Source of the DNA: Bacteroidetes bacterium GWF2_43_63
GTDB taxonomy: Bacteria > Bacteroidota > Bacteroidia > Bacteroidales > DTU049
Direction of reading: 5' to 3'
NCBI GenBank assembly: GCA_001769275.1
Contig: MEOQ01000017.1
Coordinates: 1-53,215, forward strand
Length of the DNA stretch: 53,215 nucleotides
Shown here: piece after piece, positions 8,629 through 16,384 of the stretch
Layout: each line of letters opens with the position of its first letter
How positions within the stretch are numbered: the stretch's first letter is position 1
Notes under the pieces: model-generated
What the model saw: the letters and a program-made list of their open reading frames with translations, nothing else
Database searches by the model: none
What the model was told of the DNA's origin: nothing
Made by a program: the position numbers and the translations under genes

Positions 8629-9021
8629 CTATTTCTTGTTATTGTTTTTGATAATCTGCTCGAGTACCGGCTTATCAATATCGGAAAGTCTTTTGATATT
8701 CAGACAGCCTTTGCCGGCTTTGAATTTCCCGAGATTTGTCAACAAAGGATCACTTTCGTCAATGTAGCCCAGCAGATAAATGCTCAGATAATTTTTGCGG
8801 GGCGAAAAGCCCAGTGGGAACCATTCGCCGCTGCAGGTCTTCCCTTGGTAGGTATAGCGACCGAAACCGATCATACCGCCAGTCCAGAATTCAGGTTTTT
8901 CGCCGGTAATTTTCTGCATGGTTTTCAGCAAATAATTGCAGTCGTCGCGCTGTTCATCGGGCAGTGCATCGATAAATGCTTTGATGTCGACATTTTCGGG
9001 TTTGGTCTTGAGTTCGGCCAT
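8629..9021 (-). CDS. DUF1801 domain protein (YdhG-like)
   Basis: A 130-residue soluble protein with the DUF1801 pattern: an N-terminal helix with FIDALPDEQRDDC, the region EFWTGGMIGFGRYTY, SGEWFPLGFSPRKNYLSIY, and a C-terminal GKGCLNIKRLSDID. These small intracellular proteins are widespread and some resemble YdhG; no reaction is established. It begins the transcription unit containing the four-repeat protein (gap nine bases) and has a good TATCTTTG box 13 bases before its ATG. Confidence 0.85.
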   Translation of the reverse strand: MAELKTKPENVDIKAFIDALPDEQRDDCNYLLKTMQKITGEKPEFWTGGMIGFGRYTYQGKTCSGEWFPLGFSPRKNYLSIYLLGYIDESDPLLTNLGKFKAGKGCLNIKRLSDIDKPVLEQIIKNNNKK

Positions 9022-9034
9022 GATGATTTTTTTT

Positions 9035-9042
9035 CAAAGATA
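9035..9042 (-). promoter_or_regulatory. Bacteroidota -7 box for DUF1801 unit
   Basis: TATCTTTG on the minus strand, 13 bases before the ATG at 9021. The leader would be very short. Confidence 0.6.
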
Positions 9043-9050
9043 ATAAAAAT

Positions 9051-9124
9051 GGTTATTGGGTATTGGTTATTGGGTAATGGGTATTGGGTAATGGTTATTG
9101 GGTAATGGTTATTGGTTATTGGTA
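9051..9124 (+). repeat. TATTGG/TAATGG minisatellite
   Basis: About a dozen head-to-tail copies of a six- to seven-base motif alternating GGTTATTGG, GGTATTGGG and GGTAATGG. The same motif recurs at 53003-53042 just after the acyl-CoA ligase gene. It is non-coding and lies directly upstream of the DUF1801 promoter. Confidence 0.8.
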
Positions 9125-9149
9125 AGGCTGAGTTTTTAATTGTGCAGAA

Positions 9150-9215
9150 GGTCACGCGTCAACGTAAAACAGGTTGCCACGTTTTACGTGGTTGCAAGCG
9201 GGAGACGCGCGCCCA
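9150..9215. repeat. GC-rich dispersed palindrome, copy 2 (long form)
   Basis: The outer arms GGTCACGCGTC and GAGACGCGCGCCCA match copy 1, but about 40 bases are inserted in the middle. The insert has its own inverted repeat, ACGTAAAAC...GTTTTACGT, so the unit is a nested palindrome. Confidence 0.7.
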
Positions 9216-9334
9216 GGTTGAGGTCAAGGTCAAGGTTGAGGCCGAGGTTGAGATTGTGCTGTGCGCCGCGCCGCATGCCGCACGCCTCATACCCTATGCC
9301 TCATGCCCTATGCCTCATACCGTATGCGTTGTGC
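9216..9334 (+). repeat. Two short tandem-repeat tracts (GGTTGAGG and CCTCATGCCCTATG types)
   Basis: Positions 9216-9252 repeat AGGTCA/AGGTTG six-base units. Positions 9266-9334 repeat a 12- to 14-base unit of the CCTCATACCCTATG type about five times. Related CCTCATGC sequence lies at 5456. Long open frames through this region are artefacts of the repeat. Confidence 0.7.
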
Positions 9335-9351
9335 GCAAAGCATAAATTTTG

Positions 9352-9359
9352 TAGTTTTG
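9352..9359 (+). promoter_or_regulatory. Bacteroidota -7 box for glycosyltransferase gene
   Basis: TAGTTTTG matches TAnnTTTG and ends 15 bases before the GTG start at 9375. It helps decide that start against upstream ATGs in the repeat. Confidence 0.5.
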
Positions 9360-9374
9360 TGCATCCAACGCAAA

Positions 9375-10385
9375 GTGATAAAAACAGCAGTAGTCATATT
9401 AAACTGGAACGGAAAGGGCTGGCTTGAGAAATTCATGCCCGGCGTTATTGCGTCGTTGCCTGCTTCGGCAGAGTTGATTGTGGCTGATAATGCGTCGACC
9501 GACGGAAGCCTTGAATTATTAAAAGAAAAATTCGGGCAAATCCGATTGATTGAATTTGAAGTGAATCACGGATTTGCAGGCGGATACAATGAAGCATTCA
9601 AGCTGATTGATGCAGAATATTTTGTTTTACTCAATTCAGATGTTGAGACAAAACCGGGTTGGGTTGAACCGCTGGAAGCCTTTATGGATGCGCATCCCGA
9701 ATATGCTGCCTGTCAGCCAAAGCTGAAATGGTACGGACATGACAACCTGTTTGAATATGCCGGTGCCAGTGGCGGATATCTTGACAAAAACGCTTACCCG
9801 TTTTGCCGCGGCCGCATTTTTTCGACAGTAGAAGAAGACAAAGGACAGTACGACGATGTTACCGATGTGCTTTGGGCAACCGGTGCTTGTCTGTTCATCC
9901 GCAATAGCGACTACGAAGCCATTGGCGGGCTGGATGAAAAATTCTTTGCCCACATGGAAGAAATCGATCTTTGCTGGCGCCTTTGGAACACCGGCCGCAA
10001 AGTAGCTGTGGTTCCTCAAAGCGAGGCCTGGCACGTTGGCGGTGGTAGTCTGCCCCGCTCATCGGCAAGAAAGACTTATCTGAATTTTCGCAACAACCTG
10101 TTGCTGATTTATAAGAATTATCCGGCAAAAGGTATTGCCAAAGTGTTGCGCCGTCGCTTCTTCCTCGATGGGATTGCATTCGTTTTGTTTTTATTGCAGC
10201 GACATTTTGGTGATGCAGGTGCTGTATGCAAAGCCAGACGGCATTTCAGAAGAATGAAAAAAGAGTTTAAAAAATCTTCAATAGAAAGTTTTCCACCGGT
10301 GATGTATCAGGGAAATATTCTGATTGATTATTATTTAAAAAATAAAAAGAGTTATACCGCGTTAAAACAAAGCAATAAAGTTTGA
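9375..10385 (+). CDS. Family 2 glycosyltransferase
   Basis: Transfers a sugar from a nucleotide donor to a lipid or glycan acceptor at the inner face of the membrane. The GT-A fold is clear: VVILNWNGKGW at the N-terminus, ADNASTDGS, the metal-binding LNSDVE segment, GACLFIRN, and HMEEIDLCWRLW with the ED/W acceptor motif, followed by WHVGGGS. A C-terminal region (from about residue 250) has a hydrophobic patch. I place the start at GTG 9375 (VIKTAVVI), because the open frame upstream to 9261 runs through tandem repeats and lacks domain sequence. The length of 336 residues is normal. It is similar to rhamnosyltransferase-type enzymes, but the donor cannot be told from sequence. It appears monocistronic. 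Confidence 0.9.
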   Translation: MIKTAVVILNWNGKGWLEKFMPGVIASLPASAELIVADNASTDGSLELLKEKFGQIRLIEFEVNHGFAGGYNEAFKLIDAEYFVLLNSDVETKPGWVEPLEAFMDAHPEYAACQPKLKWYGHDNLFEYAGASGGYLDKNAYPFCRGRIFSTVEEDKGQYDDVTDVLWATGACLFIRNSDYEAIGGLDEKFFAHMEEIDLCWRLWNTGRKVAVVPQSEAWHVGGGSLPRSSARKTYLNFRNNLLLIYKNYPAKGIAKVLRRRFFLDGIAFVLFLLQRHFGDAGAVCKARRHFRRMKKEFKKSSIESFPPVMYQGNILIDYYLKNKKSYTALKQSNKV

Positions 10386-10499
10386 CTTTAAAAGTGAATG
10401 GGTGTTTTTACCAATTTTCCGGAGTTTGGTCAAATTTTTGAGAGTTGGCGATTTTTTCTGTAAAAACCAGTATTTGAAATTTTTCAAAATTCGTGCTTA

Positions 10500-12830
10500 A
10501 TGATTAAATGTGTTGCTGTCATTTTCTTTTTTCTGATTGCTGAATTAATCAGCGCTCAGAGCCCGACAGTGCAGGATTGCATGGGAGCCATACCAGTTTG
10601 TCAGTATGTTTATACGCAAACAAACTCGTTTTCGGGCGAGGGCAACTATCCTGATGAAATCAACACTTCTGGGTGTCCCGCAAGCTGCCTTGAATCAGGG
10701 GAAAAAAATGATGTCTGGTATATTTTCACTGTTCAGACTTCCGGATTGCTGAAATTTAATATTACCCCAAATAACAGCCAGGATGATTATGACTGGGCTG
10801 TTTACAATCTGACCAATGCCAACTGCAACAACATTTATACAAATCCTTCGCTTCAAGTAAGTTGTAACTACGCAGCAGATCCCGGAACTACCGGTGCCAA
10901 TGGCGGGTCTTCGCTCAATTGCGCAGATGCTCTTGATGTGAATGATAATGCTGCTATACCAGTAACAGCGGGTCAAACCTACGTATTGAACATTTCAAAC
11001 TTTTCTTCGACACAATATGGATACACCCTCAATTTTTCTGCTTCCTCTGCATCCATTTTTGATAATATTCCGCCGGTATTTCAATCTGTTAATCAGCCGA
11101 TCGCATGTGGCTCAACTCAGCTGACCTTCACATTCAGTGAGAATGTTTTGTGCTCAACCGCCAGTGTCAATGATTTTAATTTATTTGGGCCGGGTGGTCC
11201 ATATTCCATTACTGGCATCACCGGAGCTGCATGTGCAGCGGGCGGATCGATGGAAAATACTTTTACTATTACCGTATCTCCTGCTATCATGGCCAGTGGC
11301 TCCTATCAGATTTGCCTGAATAACACAGCCGGATCTGTTACGGATAACTGCGGAAATCAGGCAGCACCGGCCTGTTTCAACTTCTCAATCCAAAATATTT
11401 CAACTAATATTTCTGTTGTTGATGCAGATTGTGGTCCCAACGGCAGTGCCACCGTATCTGCTACCGGTGGCTCAGGATCATATTCCTACACATGGAGCAC
11501 CGTGCCCGTTCAATCAACCCAAACTGCAACAGGATTGGGCGCCGGCTCATACTTCGTCACAGTTTCGGACGGACAATGTTCAGCCATCGACACAGCATTG
11601 GTAATTGATATTGGCGGTCCCACACTGAATATGTCTGGAAATCCTGATTATTGCGGTCAGGGGCTTGGCACAGCCAGTGTGGTTGCCACGGGCGGTTCCG
11701 GTATTTACACGTATATCTGGGATACCAATCCGGCATCAACAAATACGTCCGTTTCAGGACTAACCACAGGTACATATTCTGTAACCGTTGATGATGGAGG
11801 TCTATGTCCTGGCGTGGCCTCATATATTGTTCAGGAGATTGCCGGACCTGAGTTAACGATTGTAAGCTCTACACCTGAATTATATGGAATGTTTGACGGA
11901 ACAGCTACTGTGGCAGTTTCAGGTGGAACAGGAAGCATCACCGTTGTCTGGAATACAAATCCGCCTGTAACCGGAACAGCCATTACAGGTCTTGCACATG
12001 GGACCTACATAGTTGTTGCTACTGATTCAAAAGGGTGCACCGATACAATTGAAGTTGTAGTAGGACTTACAACAAATACGTATCTCACCGTTTCTACCAC
12101 TCCAGATCATTGTAAACATGGAGACGGTACAGCAACTGTACATATTCACAATGCCATCGGAAATACAGCTGTGGAGTGGAATACGACCCCATTACAAACG
12201 ACAGAAACAATAACCGGGTTGATATCTGGTGGATATCTGGTTACGATGACCGATTCTATCGGCACTTATACAAATATTGCATACGTATATAATGCACCGG
12301 GGACAGTTGCAGCGTTTTCGGCCAATCCAAATCCAGTTACCATCGGTAGCCCGATCCAATTCATCAACCAGTCGATAAACGCAGATTTGTTTTTCTGGGA
12401 CTTTGGTGATGGAGACAATTCGTTGGAAGAGTTCCCAATACACACATATGGCTCCGTTGGAGAATTTACAGTATGGCTTGTCGCGCAGGATTCTTACGAT
12501 TGCAAAGATACAACGGGTGCGATTGTGATCATAAATGATATTTTTACATTTTATATTCCAAGCGCGTTTTCACCCAATGGTGATGGAATAAATGACTTTT
12601 TTATGCCGTATGGTATTTCAGTCAACACCGATCTCTATGAAATGCGCATTTACAATAGATGGGGAAGCCTTGTCTTTTTTACCAGCGATTATAATGTTCC
12701 ATGGGATGGGAATGTAAACGGTGTTGTCAAAAAAGAAAAAATTCAGGACACTTATACTTATGAAATAATAATTAAGGATGCAACCCAACTTATTCATAAG
12801 TATCGTGGCAGTGTAACATTGTTGTACTGA
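10500..12830 (+). CDS. Secreted SprB-repeat/PKD protein with type B T9SS sorting domain
   Basis: A 776-residue cell-surface protein. A signal peptide (about 1-20, ending ISAQ) precedes an N-terminal beta domain rich in cysteine (CMGAIPVCQ, about 25-180), an Ig-like region (about 190-300), four SprB-type repeats with the SGGSGSYSYTW / GLGAGSYFVTVSD pattern (about 305-600), a PKD domain (FFWDFGDGDNS, about 605-680) and a C-terminal type B sorting domain (IPSAFSPNGDGINDFF...IYNRWGSLVF, about 685-776). The type B domain directs export by the T9SS and surface retention through a PorP/SprF-like partner. Such proteins are adhesins or, for SprB itself, gliding adhesins. One PorP/SprF-like gene is present at 37553-38518. 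No enzymatic motif is seen. Confidence 0.9.
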   Translation: MIKCVAVIFFFLIAELISAQSPTVQDCMGAIPVCQYVYTQTNSFSGEGNYPDEINTSGCPASCLESGEKNDVWYIFTVQTSGLLKFNITPNNSQDDYDWAVYNLTNANCNNIYTNPSLQVSCNYAADPGTTGANGGSSLNCADALDVNDNAAIPVTAGQTYVLNISNFSSTQYGYTLNFSASSASIFDNIPPVFQSVNQPIACGSTQLTFTFSENVLCSTASVNDFNLFGPGGPYSITGITGAACAAGGSMENTFTITVSPAIMASGSYQICLNNTAGSVTDNCGNQAAPACFNFSIQNISTNISVVDADCGPNGSATVSATGGSGSYSYTWSTVPVQSTQTATGLGAGSYFVTVSDGQCSAIDTALVIDIGGPTLNMSGNPDYCGQGLGTASVVATGGSGIYTYIWDTNPASTNTSVSGLTTGTYSVTVDDGGLCPGVASYIVQEIAGPELTIVSSTPELYGMFDGTATVAVSGGTGSITVVWNTNPPVTGTAITGLAHGTYIVVATDSKGCTDTIEVVVGLTTNTYLTVSTTPDHCKHGDGTATVHIHNAIGNTAVEWNTTPLQTTETITGLISGGYLVTMTDSIGTYTNIAYVYNAPGTVAAFSANPNPVTIGSPIQFINQSINADLFFWDFGDGDNSLEEFPIHTYGSVGEFTVWLVAQDSYDCKDTTGAIVIINDIFTFYIPSAFSPNGDGINDFFMPYGISVNTDLYEMRIYNRWGSLVFFTSDYNVPWDGNVNGVVKKEKIQDTYTYEIIIKDATQLIHKYRGSVTLLY

Positions 12831-12892
12831 TTCCATTAGAAAGCCCTAAGTAAATAATTGCATCAGCAAACAATTATATTCATCTTTTTTAA

Positions 12893-12900
12893 TAATTTTG
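12893..12900 (+). promoter_or_regulatory. Bacteroidota -7 box for DUF418 gene
   Basis: TAATTTTG matches TAnnTTTG and ends 17 bases before the ATG at 12918. Confidence 0.5.
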
Positions 12901-12917
12901 TTTGTGGCTAAAAACGA

Positions 12918-14078
12918 ATGAAACCAGAATCAACAAAGGAAAGAATCAGCAGTCTTGATATTCTGCGCGGCTTTGCTTTGCTCGGAATTGTCGTTGTGAA
13001 TTCGCTCGGATTCAATGCATCGTTTTTCAATTTTGGCGGATACTACGGATCCTTGCCTGACCCGGAGCAGCAGCTATTCTACAATGTGTTCATCAGTCTG
13101 ACCGCCGACAAGTTCATTTTTCTGTTCAGCTTTCTTTTTGGCTACGGCATCTTTATGCAATATCGAAAATTCAAAGAGAACAATCAGCCATTCGGCCATT
13201 TTTTCTCGCGCCGGATGATGCTTCTCGCGATGTTTGGAATGGCGCACGTAGTATTGCTTTGGGCCGGAGACATTCTGCTGCCATATGCGATTGCAGGATT
13301 GATTGTTTTTCTGCTGCGCAAAGCCCCGACAGTTTTGCAACTGATGCTGGCCATTTTCTTTTATTTCTTTGTAGCATTCTGGATGGCTGCATCAACCTGT
13401 ATTCCGCTGCCCGACTCCATGACATCGCTTTGTACAGAATGTCTCGGGCAAGCCAGAATTGTTTATTCCAGCGGAAATTATTTTGAAATTCTACAGCTAC
13501 GATTGCATGAATATGCTGATTTCAGAAACATCAACATGTTTTATTACCTGCCGAAAATCATTGGTATCACATTGTTTGGATTTGTTGCGTCGAAATATTT
13601 TCTGCATAAAAAAGTGGCTGCACATAAATTATTGTGGGCGATTTCACTTGTTTTAATTGCAGTTGTTGCAATAATTATTTATCTGAAATATGAATCGGTT
13701 TTCAGCATCGAAGGCCCCTTTGCAATGGCTGCATTTATGGCCGGTTATGAGTTGATGAATTTATTTGTAGCATCAACTTATTTATTATTCATTCTTTTAA
13801 TTGCGTCCTTCCCCGCCCCGGCACGGCTGCTGAAGCCATTTGCGCTCATGGGTCGCATGTCGCTCACCAACTATCTGATGCAGTCGCTCATACTTGGAAT
13901 TATTTTCTATGGCTGGGGCTTTGGATTTTTCGGACAAACCAATGTGATGATGGTAGTTGGAATCGCGCTTGCAGTCTATGTTTTCCAGATTATCGTCAAT
14001 ATTGTCTGGTTCCGTTTTTACGATTCAGGACCGCTAGAAAAAGTTTGGAGAACGTGGTCGTATAGGAAACTCTTATGA
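12918..14078 (+). CDS. DUF418 integral membrane protein (YeiB-like)
   Basis: A 386-residue inner-membrane protein with about ten hydrophobic segments. The N-terminal signature RISSLDILRGFALLGIVVVN, the loop FSRRMMLLAMFGMAH, and the C-terminal region PFALMGRMSLTNYLMQS followed by WFRFYDSGPLEKVWR are typical of DUF418/YeiB proteins, which are distantly related to membrane acyltransferases; their substrate is unknown. The stop overlaps the next open frame by four bases, so the GH114-like lipoprotein gene is probably in the same transcript. Confidence 0.9.
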   Translation: MKPESTKERISSLDILRGFALLGIVVVNSLGFNASFFNFGGYYGSLPDPEQQLFYNVFISLTADKFIFLFSFLFGYGIFMQYRKFKENNQPFGHFFSRRMMLLAMFGMAHVVLLWAGDILLPYAIAGLIVFLLRKAPTVLQLMLAIFFYFFVAFWMAASTCIPLPDSMTSLCTECLGQARIVYSSGNYFEILQLRLHEYADFRNINMFYYLPKIIGITLFGFVASKYFLHKKVAAHKLLWAISLVLIAVVAIIIYLKYESVFSIEGPFAMAAFMAGYELMNLFVASTYLLFILLIASFPAPARLLKPFALMGRMSLTNYLMQSLILGIIFYGWGFGFFGQTNVMMVVGIALAVYVFQIIVNIVWFRFYDSGPLEKVWRTWSYRKLL

Positions 14079-14095
14079 CATTTTTGATTTTCGAA

Positions 14096-15058
14096 ATGAA
14101 AAACACTAATATACATTTTCCGTTTGTTTTATTGCTTCTGGTGCTGATTTCAGCCGGATGCGCCAAGGAAAAAAGATCAAACAAAGCCGCATTGAAAATG
14201 CAGGAATTTGTTATTGACATCTCTCAATATGCGCGTGGCATTGATCCTGATTTTATTGTCATTCCGCAAAACGGAATTGAGCTTGCATATATTGATGCAG
14301 AGCCCGATTTTTCATGCAACCTCGATAATTCCTACATAAACGCAATTGACGGCATTGGGATTGAGGAACTCTACTACAACGGGACTTTTCATTGGGATGA
14401 TTACAGGCAACCACTGGCGGCGGAGCTTTACTATCACACAAAAATTCTTGTTTCGGAATATGTGAACAGCAGCACCATGACCAACGATGCATACGACATG
14501 AATTATAATGAAGGTTATATTTGTTTCGTACGTGAATCAGATAACTATGATTACACTCAAATTCCTTTATGGATCCCGGCTGAAAATGACAGCGACATTA
14601 CAACACTGGCTGAGGCAAGGAATTTTTTATACCTCATAAACACTGAAAAATATTCATCAAAGCAGGCTTTCATTGACGCTGTTGCAGCCACCAACTATGA
14701 CGTGATTTTAATGGATTTGTTTTTCGAAGATGATGCGTTTACATCTGCTGAAATCGGGCAATTGAAAACAAAGGCCAACGGCGGAAAGCGTCTGGTGATT
14801 GCATACATGAATATTGGAGCGGCGGAAAAATTCAGATACTACTGGAAAGACAGCTGGAATATTTGTCAGCCCGGATGGATTAAAAATAAATACAATGGCT
14901 ATGATGATGAGTATTGGGTGAAATTCTGGAACAAAGACTGGCAGGAAATAATTTACGGCAACAATGATTCCTATACGAATAAAATTCTCGATGCCGGCTT
15001 TGATGGCGCGTATCTGGATAATGTGGAGGCGTATTATTTTTTGTATTATAAGGATTAA
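14096..15058 (+). CDS. GH114-like (TM1410-type) lipoprotein
   Basis: A 320-residue lipoprotein with the lipobox LISAGC. The rest reads as a TIM-barrel of the GH114 type: FVIDISQYARG near the start, ELAYIDAEPDF, YDVILMDLFFEDDAF, the strand LVIAYMNIGAAEKFRYYW, WVKFWNKDWQEIIYG, and the closing AGFDGAYLDNVEAYYF with the conserved acidic pair. GH114 enzymes are endo-alpha-1,4-polygalactosaminidases, while several lipoprotein relatives have unproven activity. The start at 14096 gives a proper lipoprotein signal; an in-frame ATG at 14075, overlapping the DUF418 stop, would add seven residues. Anchored to a membrane, it may trim amino-sugar glycans at the surface. Confidence 0.75.
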   Translation: MKNTNIHFPFVLLLLVLISAGCAKEKRSNKAALKMQEFVIDISQYARGIDPDFIVIPQNGIELAYIDAEPDFSCNLDNSYINAIDGIGIEELYYNGTFHWDDYRQPLAAELYYHTKILVSEYVNSSTMTNDAYDMNYNEGYICFVRESDNYDYTQIPLWIPAENDSDITTLAEARNFLYLINTEKYSSKQAFIDAVAATNYDVILMDLFFEDDAFTSAEIGQLKTKANGGKRLVIAYMNIGAAEKFRYYWKDSWNICQPGWIKNKYNGYDDEYWVKFWNKDWQEIIYGNNDSYTNKILDAGFDGAYLDNVEAYYFLYYKD

Positions 15059-15075
15059 AATTTAATAAATACACA

Positions 15076-15552
15076 ATGAACAAATTTCTGATTTCGACGA
15101 TTGCCCTGCTGATCTTTATTACAGCACAAAGCCAGAATTCTACTGACTCAATTACTATTGTCAGAAGCAATAATATATCATTCATTCAGAACAATATAGT
15201 TCTGACTCCCAAAAGACTTGCCGGAGTACTGAAATCAAATACCACATCATACAAAGAGCTGAGAGCTGCCAAAAACAATTTGTTTTTTTCTGATTTGTTC
15301 AGTTATGCAGGAGGCTTCATGATTGGCGCTCCGCTTGGAACTGTCCTGGCAGGCGGGAAACCCGAATGGGCCCTGGCCGCGGCTGGTGTTGGATTGGTTG
15401 TTGTTTCCATTCCACTTCGCCTGGCTTACTCGCGACGCACAATAAATGCGGTGAATATTTACAACACAGATCTGAAAAAAAACGGGTGTTTGCAAAAGGA
15501 AGTCCATCTGGCTGCAACCTCTAATGGATTTGGATTAGTTATGAAGTTCTGA
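15076..15552 (+). CDS. Small exported protein with hydrophobic segment, unknown
   Basis: I do not recognise a named domain. It has 158 residues: a signal peptide ending ITAQSQ (about 20), a polar region containing LTPKRLAGVLKSN and YKELRAAKNN, then two glycine-rich hydrophobic segments (AGGFMIGAPLGTVLAGG and ALAAAGVGLVVVSIPLRLAY, about 78-118), a polar NAVNIYNTDLK and a final beta-like stretch ending in MKF. Short exported proteins of this shape recur in Bacteroidota. It lies 17 bases after the GH114-like gene and may share its transcript. Confidence 0.65.
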   Translation: MNKFLISTIALLIFITAQSQNSTDSITIVRSNNISFIQNNIVLTPKRLAGVLKSNTTSYKELRAAKNNLFFSDLFSYAGGFMIGAPLGTVLAGGKPEWALAAAGVGLVVVSIPLRLAYSRRTINAVNIYNTDLKKNGCLQKEVHLAATSNGFGLVMKF

Positions 15553-15654
15553 TTTGTGGATGTGGATGGAGCTTTACGCTTGTCAATAATAGCTATTCAT
15601 GAAGAGAACTTTACAGTGCTGCAATCCTGTTTCAATTGCTATCGGAAGGCGCTA

Positions 15655-15779
15655 CTGTAGCGCTTTTAAAATACGTTGGGCGTAGTCTGTAAAATGTAAT
15701 TGCAGGGTTGAGTCTCCAGACTCAACCCTGCAAATTTTTCATTAAAGACTACGCCCAACCTGGATTTACAGCGCTACAG
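15655..15779. repeat. 125-bp nested imperfect palindrome
   Basis: The two halves are inverted copies around 15717: CTGTAGCGC/GCGCTACAG at the ends, GTTGGGCGTAGTCT/AGACTACGCCCAAC in the middle and TGCAGGGTTGAGTCT/AGACTCAACCCTGCA at the centre, with a loop of about two bases. Transcribed, it would be one long stem. The 480-base gap from 15553 to 16033 holds no gene; besides this palindrome it contains only AT-rich sequence and the PadR promoter. Confidence 0.8.
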
Positions 15780-15988
15780 AAGCAAAACTTATAAGAAGAA
15801 AACTTTGTTTCTTTCATTCAAAAGACTTTATCTCAAAACGCCAATAATATAATGTGATTCCATATCTGCATCTGAAAACATCAAATTTAAAAGATGGGTA
15901 TTTCATTGTATTTCTGCATGTTATGTCAATATCAAAAATATTTTTCGCACAACACAATTTTTATTTGCTTTTTGATGTTTTTATATTG

Positions 15989-15996
15989 TACTTTTG
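15989..15996 (+). promoter_or_regulatory. Bacteroidota -7 box for PadR-GldLM-like operon
   Basis: TACTTTTG matches TAnnTTTG, with TTTG elements at 15964-15967 and 15971-15974 near -33. CTATATATAAG immediately downstream is a short AT-rich palindrome and a candidate PadR operator. Confidence 0.45.
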
Positions 15997-16033
15997 CTAT
16001 ATATAAGTTTCTTTCATATTAAAAATTTGAAAC

Positions 16034-16384
16034 ATGATACCAAGTGATCTGCTGAAAGGCTCCCTGAAGTCCATCGTTCTGAAAATGCTCGCCGACGAGA
16101 AACGAATGTACGGGTATGAAATTACCCAAAGGGTGGAAGAATTGTCGGACGGAAAAATCAAACTCACCTTTGGCGCTCTGTATCCCATTTTGCACAAACT
16201 CGAAACCGATGGGCTGGTGAAAACTGAATCGGAAATTGTGAACAATCGCAACCGGATTTACTACAGTCTCACAAAAAAAGGCCAGTCGACCGCCAAAGAA
16301 AAGGTGAAGGAACTTGAAGACTTCATCAATACGCTGCGCACAATGATTAACCCTAAACCGGATCCTGCGCTATGCAAGGCCTGA
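16034..16384 (+). CDS. PadR family transcriptional regulator
   Basis: A 116-residue winged-helix DNA-binding protein. Its PadR signature is complete: LLKGSLKSIVLKMLADE at the start, MYGYEITQRVEEL, the recognition region LTFGALYPILHKLETDGLV, and the wing IYYSLTKKGQ. PadR proteins repress transcription and release DNA on binding a ligand or partner. The gene overlaps the next (protein A) by 13 bases, so the regulator and membrane protein A are made together. A HAAS/permease-prefix-like domain at the N-terminus of protein A is the kind of partner that PadR-type regulators are encoded with, so it probably autoregulates this operon. Confidence 0.92.
   Translation: MIPSDLLKGSLKSIVLKMLADEKRMYGYEITQRVEELSDGKIKLTFGALYPILHKLETDGLVKTESEIVNNRNRIYYSLTKKGQSTAKEKVKELEDFINTLRTMINPKPDPALCKA

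Noticed and set aside
9261-9374. N-terminal extension of the glycosyltransferase
   Set aside because: It runs through tandem repeats and a -7 box; the domain begins at the GTG at 9375.
15553-15654. Small gene between 15552 and the palindrome
   Set aside because: No frame with start and plausible length was found on either strand.
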